DNA of 64,000 nucleotides from Orcinus orca (lineage: Eukaryota > Chordata > Mammalia > Artiodactyla > Delphinidae), in contig NC_064580.1 of the NCBI RefSeq assembly GCF_937001465.1, forward strand, positions 95,035,432 to 95,099,431, in the 5' to 3' direction. A program made the position numbers and the translations under genes. Below, piece after piece: positions 10,741-23,864 of this stretch (positions are counted from its first letter, which is position 1; each line of letters begins with the position of its first letter). The notes below the pieces were generated by a model. The model did no database searches. It was not told the DNA's origin and worked only from the letters and a program-made list of their open reading frames with translations.

Positions 10741-13700
10741 ATGCTAATAGGAACATACATATTGATAATTACCTTAAATGTAAACGGATTAAATGCTCCA
10801 ACCAAACACATGGACTAGCTGAATGGATACAGAAATAAGACCCATATATATGCTGTCTGGAAGAGACCCACTTCAGACCTAGGGACACATACAGACTGAA
10901 AGTGAGGCATGGAAAAAGATATTCCATGCAAATGGAAATCAAAAGAAAGCTGGAGTAGCAATTCTCATATGAGACAGAATAGACTTTAAAATAAAGACTA
11001 TTAGAAGAGACAAAGAAGGACACTACATAATGATCAAGGGATCAATCCAAGAAGTTATAACAGATGTAAATATTTATGTATCCAACATAGGCACACCTCA
11101 ATACATAAGGCAAATGCTAACAGCGATAAAAGGGGAAATCAACAGTAACACAATCATAGTAGGAGACTTTAACACCGCACTTTCACCAATGGACAGATCA
11201 TCCAAAATGAAAATAAGTAAGGAAACACAAGCTTTTAAATGATACATTAAAGAAGATGGACTTAATGGATCTTTATAGGACATTCCATCCAAAAACAACA
11301 GAATACATTTTCTTTTCAAGTGCTTATGGAACATTCTTCAGGATAGATCATATCATGGGACACAAGTCAAGCCTTGGTAGATTTAAGAACATTGAAATCA
11401 TATCACGTATCTTTTCCAGCCACATTGCTATGAGACTAGATGTCAGTTACAGGAAAAAAAAACTGTAAAAAATACAAACACAGGAGACCAAACAATACAC
11501 TACTAAATAACCAAGAGATCACTGAAGAAATCAAAGAGAAATCAAAAAATACCTAGAAACAAATGACAATGAAAACATGATGGCCCCAAATCTACAGGAT
11601 GCAGCAAAAGCAGCTCTAAGAGGGAGGTTTATAGCAATACAATCCTACCTCAAGAAACATCTCAAATAAACAACCTAACCTCACACCTAAAGCAGTTAGA
11701 GAAAGAAGAACAAAAGAACCCCAAAGTTAGCAGAAGGAAAGAAATCATAAAGACCAGATCAGAAATAAGTGATAAAGAAATGAAGGGCACAGTAGCAAAG
11801 ATCAGTAAAACTAAAAGCTGGTTTTCTGAGGAGATTAAAAAAAAAAAGATAAACCATTAGCCAGACTCATCAAGAAAAAGAGGGAGAAGACACAAATCAG
11901 TAAAATTAGAGCTGAAAAAGGAGAAGTTACAACAGACACTGCAGAGATACAAAGGATCATGAGAGATTACTATAAGCAACTATATGCCAATAAAATAGAC
12001 ATCCTGGAACATATGGACAAATTCTTAGAACTGCACAAACTTCCAAAACTGAACCAGGAAGGAATAGAAAATACAAGCAGACCAATCACAAGCACTGAAA
12101 TTGAAACGTTGATTAAAAGTCTTCCAACAAACAAAAAGCCCAGGACCAGATGACTTCACAGGCAACTTCTATCAAACATTTAGAGAAGAGCTAACACCTA
12201 TCCTTCTCAAACTCTTCCAAAATATAACAGACGGTGGAACACTCCCAAACTCATCCTACGAGGCCACCATCACCCTGATGCCAAAACCAGACAAAGATAT
12301 CACAATAAAAGAAAACTACAGGCCAATATCACTGATGAACATAGATGAAAAAATACTCAACAAAATACTGGCAAACAGAATAGAGCAGCATATTAAAAGG
12401 ATCATACAACATGACCAAGTGGGGTTTATCCCAGGAAAGGAAGGATTCTTCAATATACGCAAATCAGTCATTGTGATACACCATATTAACAAATTGAGCA
12501 ATAAAAACCATATGATAATCTCAATACATTCAGAAAAAGCTTTTGACAAAATTCAACACCATTTATGATAAAAACTCTCCAGAAAGTTGGCATCGAGGGG
12601 ACTTACCTCAATGTAGTAAAGGCCATATATGACAAACTGACAGCCAACATCATTCGCAATGGTGAAAAACTGAAACCATTTCCACTAAGATCAGGAACAA
12701 GACAAGGTTGCCCACTCTCACCACTCTTATTCAACATAGTTTTGGAAGTTTTAGCCACAGCAATCTGAGAAGAAGAAGAAATAAAAGGAATCCAAATTGG
12801 AAAAGAAGGAGTAAAACGGTCACTGTTTGCAGATGACATGATACTATACATAGAGAATCCCAAAGATGTTACCAGAAAACTACTAGAGCTAATCAATGAA
12901 TTTGGTAAAGTAGCAGGATAGAAAATTAATGCACAGAAATCTCCTGCATTCCTGTACACGAATGATGAAAAGTCTGAAAGAGAAATTAAGGAAACACTCC
13001 GATTTACCATTGCAACTAAAAGAATAAAATACCTAGGAATAAACATATCTAAGGAGAGAAAATACATGTATGGAGAAAACTGTAAGACACTGATGAAATA
13101 AATTAAAGATGGTACAAACAGATGGAGAGATATATACCATGTTCTTGGATTGGAAGAATCAACATTGTGAAAATGACTGTACTACCCAAAGCAATCTACA
13201 GATTCAGTGCAATCCCTATCAAACTACTAATGGCATTTTTCACAGAATTAGAAAAAGAAATTTCACAATTTGTCTGGAAACACAAAAGACCCCGAATAGC
13301 CAAAGCAATCTTGAGAAAGAAAAACGGAACTCGAGGAATCATGTTCCCTGACTTCAGACTATACTACAAAGCTACAGTAATGAAGCCACTATGGTACTGG
13401 CACAAAAACAGAAATATTGGTCAATGGAACAGGATAACAATCCCAGAGATAAACCCACACACATATGGTCACCTTATTTTTGATAAAGGAGGCAAGAATA
13501 TACAATGGAGAAAAGACAGCCTCTTCAGTAAGTGGTGCTGGGAGAACTGGACAGCTACATGTAAAAGAATAAAATTAGAACACTCCCTAACACCATACAC
13601 AAAAATAAACTCAAAATGGATTAAAGACCTAAATGTAGGCCAGACAGTATAAAAGTCTTAGAGTAAAACATAGGCAGAACACTCTATGACATAAATCACA

Positions 13701-14548
13701 GCAAGATCATTTTTGACCCACCTCCTAGAGAAATGGAAATAAAAACAAATATAAATAAATGGGACCTGATGAATCATAAAAGGTTTTCACAGCAAAGGAA
13801 ACCATAAACAAGATGAAAAGACAACCCTCAGAATGGGAGAAAATATTTGCAAATGAAGCAACTGACAATGGATTAATCTCCAGAATTTACAAGCAGCTCA
13901 TGCAGCTCAATATCAAAAAAACAAGCAACCCAATCCAAAAATGGGCAGAAGACCTAAATAGACATTTCTCCAAAGAAGATGCATAGATTGCCAACAAACA
14001 CATGGAAGGATGCTCAAAATCACTAATCATTAGAGAAATGCAAATCAAAACCACAGTGACGTATCACCTCACACTGGTAAGAATGGCCATCATCCAAAAA
14101 TCCAGAAACAGTAAATGCTGGAGATGGTGTGGAGAAAAGGGAACCCTCTTGTACTGTTGGTGGGAATGTAAATTGATACAGCCCCTATTGAGAACAGTGT
14201 GGAGGTTCTTTAAAATACTAAAAATAGAACTACCATACGACCCAGCAATCCCACTACTGGGCCTATACCCTGAGAAAACCATAATTCAAAGAGTCATGTA
14301 CCACAGTGTTCATTGCAGCTCTGTTTACAATAGTTAGGACATGGAAGCAACCTAAGTGTCCATTGACAGATGAATGGATAAAGAAGATGTGGCCCATATA
14401 TACAATGGAATTTTATTCAGGCATAAAAAGAAAGAAAATTGAGTTATTTTTAGTCAATTGGATGGACATTGAGACTCTCATATAGGGTGAAGTAAGTCAG
14501 AAAGAGAGAAATTTATACCATATGCCAACACATATATATGGAATCTAA
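10741..14548 (+). pseudogene. L1 copy A ORF2 (endonuclease-reverse transcriptase, broken)
   Basis: Begins at ATG 10741 (MLIGTYILIITLNVNGLNAP) and can be followed to TAA 14546-14548, about 1.27 kb codons, the family length. Seen in order: the endonuclease domain (damaged within the first 30 codons by a frameshift and a TAG near 10816), the RT domain with SGTRQGCPLSPLLFN (around 12690-12735) and FADDM at 12826-12840, then the C-terminal cysteine-rich part (GEKGTLLYCWWECKLIQPLL). ORF2p nicks target DNA and reverse-transcribes L1 RNA. Several frameshifts and stops make it non-functional. Confidence 0.9.
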
Positions 14549-14771
14549 AAAAAAAAGAAAGTTTCTGAAGAACCTAGGGGAAGGACAGGAATAAAGATGC
14601 AGACGTAGAGAATGGACTTGAGGACATGGGGACGGGGAAGGGTACACTGGGATGAAGTGAGAGAGTGGCATGGACTTACATATACTACCAAATGTAAAAT
14701 AGATAGCTAGTGGGAAGCAGCCGCATAGCACAGGGAGATCACCTCGGTGCTTTGTCACCACCTAGAGGAGT

Positions 14772-14792
14772 GGGTTAGGGAGGGTGGGAGGG
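14772..14792 (+). repeat. G-quadruplex-type tract in L1 copy A 3' UTR
   Basis: Five GGG runs separated by loops of 1 to 3 bases (TTA, A, T, A). This is the well-known polypurine feature of L1 3' UTRs and a canonical intramolecular G4 motif. Confidence 0.85.
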
Positions 14793-14912
14793 AGACACAA
14801 GATTTTTGGGATATATGTATATGTATAGCTGATTCATTTTGTTATACAGCTGAATGTAACACAACATTGTTAAGCAATTATATGCCAATAAAGATGTTTA
14901 AAAAGTTTATAG

Positions 14913-15545
14913 TTGTACTTTTTAAATTTATGTCCGTGATCCATTTTTAATTAATCGCCCCAGCACCATTTGTTGGAAAGGCTATAGTTTTCCATTGAAG
15001 TGCTTTTTTACTTTTGTAAAAAATATCACTTGGGTTATTTGTGTGGTTGTACTTCTGCGTTCTTTATTCTGTTCCGTTTATCTGTGTGGCCTTCCACCAG
15101 TAACATACTATTTGGTTACCATAGCTATATAGTAAGCCTTACTGGGATGACTGATTCCTCTCACTTATTCTTTTTTCCCAAGATTGTTTTAGGTATTCTA
15201 GGACCTGTGCCTTTTCATATGGATTTTTAAATTAGTTTGTCTGTGTCTATAAACCCTTGCTCAAATTTTGATAGCAACTGAATTAAACCTACAGAAAAAT
15301 ATGGGAGAATTGACGTCTTTACTATGCTGAGTCTTCCAATTCATGAGCATGGTATGTCACTCCATTATTTAGATTTTTCTACCCAGAATAGTCTTTATGG
15401 TGTTTTCCTTGTTTTGTTGTCAGATGGGAGTGCATACATTAATCTGGATTTCAACTTCTGTAGGCTTGCTGAGAATGATGAAGCTCATTTATTAATATTC
15501 ATTCACTATTTATTCATTCATTCATAGTGCAGGTATATTTGTCTT
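14913..15545 (-). mobile_element. Old L1M antisense, part 2 (right of the young L1)
   Basis: Resumes the antisense L1 text: 'agcaccatttgttggaaagg', 'ctgtgtggccttccaccag', 'ttgacgtctttactatgctgag'. Together with 6390-7847 it brackets copy A. Confidence 0.85.
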
Positions 15546-17052
15546 ACTCCATTGCGATTGATAGATATTTTATGTTTGTAATATTAATTTTGATTTTAAA
15601 GATTACAACACTGTAAATAGGTGAGGAATTGTACTAAAGAAAGAACAATAGTGTTATAGACTAAGGAATCTTTGTAATAATATTTACTGTAATTATTTTT
15701 ATCTCTATCATATTAAATAAATGTGATAGGCTGATGGAGGGATTACTGACTAAAGGAATAAGGATTTATTGGAGGGAGGGTATAATCTTTGACAAATGTC
15801 TTATTTGACAATTTTTGAGCCCAATATCAAAAAAATTGCAGGTATGGAGAGGGTCAACTCAGGAGGTGGAAGTAAGTGATTATTATTTAGATGACCCCAG
15901 ATAAATAAGCTTGGCCTGTACTAGAGAGATCACATCATGGAGTAATAAGAACATTTTGCTTAAGGTTGTAACTCCTTCTTGAAATAGGAAAATCTAAGGA
16001 GTTGTATTTATGGAACCCCTACTATTTTCCCCACTTTTTGCTGGGAACTGTTAATATATAGCTGTTAAATATATCCCTGAATTCATGGGATTTACACGGT
16101 AATATGATTTATGACATACCAGTTAGAGCATGTATAGGTTTTTCAGCAGGTAAATGGCATGATAAACTCATTATTTGAGTAGGCCTATTTGCAGTTATTA
16201 GTGGCCAGTACAGTAAGGAATACCAACCTTGTACATCAATTTTTAAGTTAGGGGGATTTTTTCTGGTTTTAATGGTTTTCAAGGTTTTGGAATCTATACA
16301 TTTGAGATTATTGATCCTATTGTCAAGTTAATTATGACTTAAAATGTTTTTTGAGCCATTTGTGAACAGCATTTTATATATTTTTGGTGAATTGGTAATA
16401 TATGTCAAAAGGGAAGGCGTATACAACCTTTGCTATAAGAAATCTAGCATAAATGGCTGATTATGTTAAAAATATGAGTCACATTGTACTTCTCTCTTCA
16501 TTCATAAAAGATCAAGGAGTCTGTAGAAGCCTGTGTAAAGTTTATATTAAAATAGATACCCTGGAAAGCAGAAAAGTATACTTCCTGTCATGTTAAACAG
16601 TCGAAACCCACTTTAAAATGTGGTTTAGATTGAATGGCATGTTAATAGGGATATTGGGAATGATTATATCTTTCAAACCATTGATTCTTTTGTGTATTTC
16701 ATTTGTTAGATCACAACCATCTATTTTACAGTTTTAAAAATTCCTTTTGAATATTTTGCATTTTTAAACCTCCCATTCTTATTGGATTTCTATTCTGTGG
16801 AGTTGTTTTTGAGACATTAGTGATTTTTCACTGTTCACTTTCTTTGCTATTCTCAGTAAGCACATTTCTGGAAAATTTCTCTTAAGTCCCTAGGGACATT
16901 TAAAGGAAAATCTAATTTATAGGGAATAATATTTCCACATTTTTCTCTGAAAATCTGAATTTTCATGAAATAGAATTGCATAAAACATGGTATCTTATGC
17001 AGCTGCCTTTTATAAAAACCCAAATGTGTTAAAATATTTATAATTTCTTTAA
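15546..17052. other. Unique AT-rich intron sequence
   Basis: About 1.5 kb with no named repeat and no frame of interest; ordinary intron by composition. Confidence 0.5.
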
Positions 17053-17065
17053 AATAAATGAATAT

Positions 17066-17466
17066 TTTTTTAACATCTTTATTGGGGTATAATTGCTTTA
17101 CAATGGTGTGTTAGTTTCTGCTTTATAACAAAGTGAATCAGTTATACATATACATATGTTCCCATATGTCTTCCCTCTTGCATCTCCCTCCCTCCCACCC
17201 TCCCTATCCCACCCCTCCAGGCTGTCACAAAGCACCGAGCCAATATCCCTGTGCCATGCGGCTGCTTCCCACTAGCTATCTACCTTACTACGTTTGTTAG
17301 TGTGTATATGTCCATGACTCTCTCTCGCTTTGTCACAGCTCACCCTTCCCCCTCCCCATAACCTCAAGTCCGTTCTCCAGTAGGTCTGCGTCTTTATTCC
17401 TGTCTTACTCCTAGGTTCTTCATGACATTTTTTTTCTTAAATTCCATATATATGTGTTAGCATACG
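17066..17466 (-). mobile_element. 5'-truncated L1, antisense, 0.4 kb
   Basis: Starts with the L1 3' end in antisense (taacatctttattggggtat) and contains the C-rich complement of the G-tract (near 17185-17215). It ends within the 3' UTR at 'attccatatatatgtgttag'. TSDs aataaatgaatat (17053-17065) and aataaatgcaatat (17467-17480). Confidence 0.93.
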
Positions 17467-17480
17467 AATAAATGCAATAT

Positions 17481-17734
17481 GATTTGTTTGAATCTTTATT
17501 GGAGAAGCAGTCTGTCTATTTTAGTAAAGAGTAGGGATGGTTTGGGTTCTTAGAAATAGATATCCACTCTACCCCTTGATATGGGTGGGGTGGTTATTGT
17601 AGAATGGAACTGTAGTGTATTCCAGTGGTGAGGTAGTCAGAAGAGGATAGCTTGTTCATGAGCTCCAAGTTTCCATATTATCTATAACATATTTATTTCG
17701 TTCTCTTTTTTCTCTTCCTTATACTTTTTTGTTT
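17481..17734. other. Unique intron sequence
   Basis: Short stretch between two truncated L1s; nothing recognisable. Confidence 0.4.
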
Positions 17735-18355
17735 CCTCTTTTTTAACTTTATTTTTGTTTTTAAAATTTTTATTGGATTATAGCTGATTTACAGTGTTGT
17801 GTTAGTTTCAGGTGTACAGCAAAGTGAATCAGTTATACATACACATATGTCCACTCTTTTTTAGATTCTTTTCCCATGTGAGTCATTACAGAATATTGAG
17901 TAGAGTTCCCTGTGCTATACAGTAGGTCCTTATTAGTTATCTTTTATATATAGTCATGTGTATATGTCAATCCCAATCTCCCAATTTATCCCTCCCCCAC
18001 CCCCACTACTTTCCCCCCTGGTAATCATACATTTTGTTTTCTACGTCTGTGACTCTACTTCTGTTTTGTAAATAAGTTCATTTGTACCTTTTTTTTTTAG
18101 ATTCCACATATAAGCCATATCATATGATATTTGTCTTTCTCTGTCTGACTTACTTCACTTAGTATGACAGTCTCTAGGTGTATCCCTGTTGCTGCAAATA
18201 GCATTATTTCATTCTATTTTGTGGCTGAGTAATATTCCACTGCATATATGTACCACATCTTCTTTACCCATTCCTCTGTCAATGAACATTTAGGTTGCTT
18301 CCATGTCCTGGCTGTTGTAAATAGTGCTGCAGTGAACATTGGGGTGCATGCATAT
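17735..18355 (-). mobile_element. 5'-truncated L1, antisense, 0.6 kb, older subfamily
   Basis: Antisense L1 3' end: 'ggattatagctgatttacag', 'agagttccctgtgctataca', 'gctgagtaatattccactgc', 'gtcctggctgttgtaaatag'. The 3' UTR lacks the C-rich tract of the 17.07-kb element, so it belongs to a different L1 3'-end lineage. No clear TSD. Confidence 0.9.
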
Positions 18356-20055
18356 TGGCTTGCACATGGCCAACATACCTTTGTAGCCATTCTGTATCAT
18401 GGCCTCTTGGCTTTGTTCTCATTGCTACCTAAGTTAATCTCTTGCTATTTCCTGGTTCAAATTCATGAGAGTAAATCTGCTCAGTCTGATTGGTATAATT
18501 TATCTTTTCATGCTTGCCACATCATAGTCCACTGGCCAGCCTATGGGTTGATTGTCTTTGAGTTACCTTGCTTCCTCCTTGTCTATAATTACCTATAGTC
18601 ATGTGCATGGGAAGCCTGGGTCATGTGGTCTAAAATATGATTGTCTGTGACTGGCCTTGTGTTAGGAACTGTTGGCAGGACCATTTCACTTAGAAAGGAC
18701 TTTAGTTGTCACTGTGATCAATAATAGTAAAAAATAACTTCTGCAAATGTACTACCTTCAAGTAGGCTTATTTAGGCCTAGAAACTAGTTTTTAGGAAGG
18801 ATCTCTCCACCGTGTTACAGTTAACTGGGATGTAATATTGATTCAGAGTTGTCTTCGTTCTTCGTTTTAGAAAGTTGCTGGTACCCTAAAGTTTGCATTG
18901 CACACATTACTTTTGGGAAAATGGACGAATTTCAGGTCTTCATCTAACAATATTTATGTATACTGTATAAATATAATGAAGTGTAACTTACTTGGGCAGT
19001 GTCTACCTATTGTTCTTTACCCAGTTTGAACCTCATCAATGTTATAGAGATAACTAAATTGGTTTGTTTTATCTATACAGACCTGTGTCAACATTTGTAT
19101 AGACTGAGCCAAGAGTACAAATACAAATCTATATGCCATATGTATAAAATTTTAAAAATTTGTAACCCAATTTAAGCTGTTAAATAAAATGAAGTCCTAT
19201 TCTCACATTTTGACAAATATGCCTTTATAATGAACTGGAAGGTCAGGTTCAAGTTTAGAATTCTCAAACTCCTCCGACTTCAACACTGGCACATGATTGC
19301 ACTGGGAAAGTTGGCTCCTAGACCTTGGCTGGCCTCCTTCTCTTTAGATACCTGTCTCTGTCTTGCACCAGAAAGGGCCTCTCACTCTAATGTATGCTTC
19401 ACTCCAGCCTATGTATACAAGCTCTGTCCATGGTCCCTGTCACTGGCCTACTTTGACCACCCCTTGGGCTTAATAGTGGGCACATAGATAGCAAGATCCA
19501 CCCTCTAGAACAACACTTCAAAATGAGTTCCAGGAGAGAATTAAACCATTAACTTATTTAAATAATTAAACCATTAAATGCTTTAAATTAAACCCCAAGG
19601 CATCTATTAGATGAAAACATTAAAATGCTATCAGCCTTGTGCTGTATTTGGGAGAGTGGAGAAAATGGTTACATGAATAATTTTCTTTAGGGCTTGAGAA
19701 AGGTTAGTGGGCTGAGAAAGGCTGGTGAAGAGTAGACCTGAAGAAGAGGCCCATGTGGGCTCATGAAAGTGGCTTGGGGCTATTTGGGCAGGGAATTTGG
19801 GGATCTTGGGTACACAAATTATGATCTAGAAGGGGGAAGCACAGGCTTCTGATGTTTTTTTCCCTGTGGCCCCACAGATTCTTTCCTCTAGGAACTGGGA
19901 GCAGCTGAGGAATTGGTAGAGTGGGTTCTGCTAAGTTATGGGGCGTCTCTTACCCACATCAAAGTGTGGCACTTCATCCATTAATTGTTTTTCGTGTCTT
20001 AACTATTAAATGCTATGTTAAAGTTTTTGTCTTGAAAATGTGTTTAGATGTAATC
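18356..20055. other. Unique intron sequence, no gene recognised
   Basis: Contains short frames (for example 19230-19487) without any domain, signal or splice context. Somewhat higher GC around 19250-19490 and 19730-19920 but no named repeat. I cannot support a gene. Confidence 0.4.
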
Positions 20056-20059
20056 AGGC

Positions 20060-20610
20060 TTAATTCCAATGAACATGGCAGAGCAGGGAATCCCCAAAAT
20101 CCATATTTCCATAAAATCACAAATAAACTAGCAGATACTCTCAGAATCAACCTTATTGGTATTCTGGAAACCAATCAAAAGTTTATAGCAACCAGGTAAA
20201 TGCTTAATCAAGGAAAAAAACAGTTGAATCTCAGTAAGAGAACTTTGTGGCATTTTAACTTACCTTGTCCCCATCCCCTTCACTCCAGATTGGAAGAAGC
20301 TTTGAAGACAACAGTCCATATTCGAAGTACAAGTTCTTAGTGCTGGAGGTAGTAGAAGTGACCTCATTCTTAAAGAATTGTGGTTGTTCATTTTGACCAG
20401 CCTAGTGGCTCCCTGAAGACTAGCTCTAAAAGGCCTGCCCTTATTTTGCCTAACTCAGAACTCTCTGAAGGTTGAGGCAGCTACTTTGGGGGGCATTTAA
20501 TAGATTTAAGGGCAAATGTATTAGCCACTGCCTCTCAGAGCAAGGAATAGCAGTTGGACAAACAATAGACCAACCGAAAATAATAGTATTTGGGTGTAAA
20601 GTATCTCTTT
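20060..20610 (+). mobile_element. Probable L1M 5'-region fragment, sense
   Basis: 'aacatggcagagcagggaatcc', 'cataaaatcacaaataaact' and 'caatcaaaagtttatagcaacc' look like an old L1M 5' UTR or early element sequence. Diverged, no frame. Confidence 0.4.
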
Positions 20611-20634
20611 GAGACCCCGCTTTTAATTCTTTTG

Positions 20635-21475
20635 AGTACTTGCAAGTGAAATTGCTGGATCACATGGTAATTCTATTTTTAATGTCTTGAGGAACTGCTA
20701 CACTTTTCCATAGCAACTGTACCATTTTACATTGCCACCAACAGTGCATAAGGACTTCAATTTCTCCACATTCATAGTAGTCACCCTAGTTGGTGTGATG
20801 TGTATCTGTTTTTTTAAAAAATATTTATTTATTATTTATTTGGCTGCACTGGGTCTTCATTGCCACCTGTGGGATCTTCGTTGCTTTGTGCGAGATCTTC
20901 GTTGCAGCATGCAGGCTCTTAGTTGTGACATGTGGGATCTACTTCTCTGACCAGGGATGGAACCCGGCCCCCTGCATTGGGAGCGCAGAGTCTTAACCAC
21001 TGGACCACCAGGGAAGTCCCGCATTGTGGTTTTGATTTGCATTTGCGTGTTGATTAGTGATGTTGAGCGTATTTTCATGTGCTTCTTGGCCATTTCTGTC
21101 TTCCTTGGAGAAATGTCTCTTCAGGTCCTTTGTCCATTTTTAATCTGGTTGTTGTTTTTTTGTTGTTGAGTTGTACAAGTTCTTTGTATATTCTGGATAT
21201 CAACCCCTTATCAGATATGATTTGCACATATTTTCTCCCATCCCATAGGTTGCCATTTCACTTTATTGATTGTATCCTTTGATGCACAGTTTTTACTTTT
21301 GATGCAGTCTAGTTTATCTATTTTTAGTTTTGTGACCTGTGCTTTTGGTGTCTTATACAAGAAATTGCTACTAAATTCATTGTAATTCATGAAGCTTTTC
21401 TCTTATGTTTTCTTCTAAGAGTTTTATAATTTTAGCTACTATATTTAGGTCTTTGGTCCACTTTGAGGATGTTTT
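20635..21475 (-). mobile_element. L1 ORF2 / 3' fragment, antisense, split by a SINE
   Basis: 'gaaattgctggatcacatgg', 'attgccaccaacagtgcata', then after the SINE 'gttgattagtgatgttgagc', 'ttctttgtatattctggata', 'cctgtgcttttggtgtctta'. Classic antisense L1 ORF2 text with stops. Confidence 0.9.
20812..21021 (-). mobile_element. CHR-type SINE, antisense, inside L1
   Basis: T-rich left end, body 'ggctgcactgggtcttcatt', and right end 'accaccagggaagtcccgc', the reverse complement of gggacttccctggtggtc. Same head type as the SINE at 6671. No clean TSD found. Confidence 0.88.
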
Positions 21476-23864
21476 CATTTTTTAAAATATAATGTGACAT
21501 TCATCATTAAAGGTGAAAAAGAAGGATGGAAGTTGTTGAGTGGGAGAGATTTAACTTGCTGTATTGCTCACTGAATAAGTGAAATGGATGAATAAAGTAT
21601 TTAACACAACTGAGGGGACTCTCATTTACTAGTAAAATATGCTTTTATAGAAATAGACAGCTATTAAAAATGTCTGGCCTTTTTATTGCATTATAACTTA
21701 TAATTAAATTTTGGTTATTGTTCTGTCTTATTTTGATATGTAGAAGCTAACCCATTTCTCGTGAGCATATGGATTGATGAGTTTTGCTCAAATGTTAAAA
21801 AATCACTGAGTATTTTGCAGGATTTGGTTCTTTGACTCTAGATAAAATCGTATGTATAAACCCTTTCCCGAAGAGTACCTGGTTTTGCTATATTTCTCTT
21901 TCTTCCAACTATATAGCCCAATTTTTACCGTCTCATTTGTACCTTCTACTGGGCATTTAAATTTGCTTAATATTTTCATTTTATAAAGAAAGCATTATAT
22001 AACTATTTAAAAAATAGATTGTTTAGTGTAATACCATCTTAAACTATAGACCTCTAATACCTATCAAGACTTATCAAAAGGAAGAGGAATTTTTAAAAAG
22101 ATACATTTATAAGCAAGGGTAGAGGGGGGGTTCAGTAAGTGAGTCTGGAATTGTGCATCCATTTCAGGGCTCTTATTAACAGAAAATAGAGAACATCAGG
22201 GAAAAGACTATCAGTTTTATCAGCTGAGTATACTTCATGTATATAAAGCAATTTGAGTAGAGTTCAAAGGGAAAATTAATGATTTCAAAAATAAAAGTAT
22301 CAATTTTACTTCACAAGCTGCTAACTCAAGTAGTGAGCATCTAGGAAATGTACTGGGACAGCCTATAGGTGACTTAAATATTTTTCTTAATTAAGCCTTT
22401 GTTGGAAGAGTTGAATTTAGTGATTAAGATGCTTCTTTGTGGTGTTTTTCTGTGTTGGCTTTTATTTACATACTTTATGTTGGTGACATGTCATCAGTAG
22501 AAATCGTAAGGCAATAGATATGCTGTTGTTTAATTCCAATTCTGTTTTTCTTAAAAAAGAGTAAATGTGTGTACAGAACAGTTTGTCTATTATCCAGGGA
22601 TTATAGGGACTTAAGCCTTGGGTCTACATAGCCATCAAATAAAGTATCATATTTCACTTGAGGGAGCTCCCCAATTGCATGGGGCATTAACCAGCATTTA
22701 TAGGGCTTACCTTGTATCTCCAACATAGAACTGATGCAAAGAATAGTATCGTTTAAATGTTCTTTGACATTTTAGTTGATTCTCACCTTTGTTTTGTAAA
22801 TTAGTATTTTGGCGGGAATAGGCTAAAGCTAGAGTGAAGCACATTAAAATACGTTAAAATGTGACTGCTTTGTTTACTTTGTGATTTATTTTGATATTGG
22901 CCGATGCTCAGAAAAGAATAAAAACTCTTCATAAGAAACCAAGTTGCAACTATTTAAGTACATAGTACTTCTTTCTTGTTTTTATAAATTAAATTTCAAG
23001 CACAGGCTATATTGAGGCTACATTTAAGGCTGGTTTTGAACTAAACAATTATAATACTGAACTCTGTGTATAGTTTTGTAGAATTCCTCTGTAAGTCCAA
23101 ACAGATCTAGCATTATGGAGACAGCAAAAAAGATGCTGCCTCAGGGTGTAACAGGACCCATAATTGAATTACTTGAAATTATTATTCTAGAAAAATATTT
23201 CACTCCAACATGTAGATTTTCTTATAGGTCAGCATTTTATATAAATGAGCCTTATGGCAAATGGGTGATAGGAAGGGCAAGAGAGGAGAAAAGATCCATA
23301 AGTAAAGATATAATCAGCTATAGTTAGTGTAAGGGGCAGGAGGTAAGAGGACATCTGGTTCTTCTATCTTTTCATTTTGAGATGCTTAAATCTTTTATAG
23401 ATAAGAAAATATTTCACGTTTTAATACATTTATGCTATTTTCTTAATTTGTATTTCAGCATTCTATAAGCATTTACTTCCAGAAGGACTTTTTCTGTTAT
23501 AAATTAAAGCACTGATGTTTTTTCAGATGTGTTTATTCAGTGCATTCATAGGTTAGATAATGTAAAGAGAGGTTTATGTGGAAATGATTGTTTCTATAAA
23601 TAAACAATCATCCAGTGAGTCACTCACATGGTCTCAAAATGCCTTAAATGTATTAATATATATGAGTGGCAGATTCTATACTGCGGAAATAATGCCAACT
23701 TTGTAACAATTAAAATAAAATTAAGCTTTTTCATCCTCTCATTCTCTCTACCCCCATGATTGAAATTAGTATCACTGGGGATGAGAACTTACTTAGATAG
23801 ATGTACACTTGATGTGTTCGGGCTCTGGGTTAGAGTAAAATGCTTAAAACTCCGTTATGAATAT
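21476..23864. other. Unique AT-rich intron sequence
   Basis: About 2.4 kb without a recognised repeat. A 70-codon frame at 23115-23327 has no domain or splice context and is treated as chance. Confidence 0.5.

Larger units (their letters stand above)
7848..14897 (+). mobile_element. Near full-length L1 (copy A), sense
   Basis: About 7.05 kb. The 5' end is gagaggaccttcaagatggc, a typical L1 promoter start. Then come a GC- and CpG-rich 5' UTR (about 7848-9788), ORF1, a short spacer, ORF2, and a 3' UTR with the polypurine G-rich tract, ending ccaataaagatgtt. TSDs ttaaaagttttatag (7833-7847) and ttaaaaagtttatag (14898-14912). It lies in the opposite orientation inside an older L1M. Full length but dead: ORF1 has two in-frame stops and ORF2 is multiply shifted. 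Confidence 0.95.
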
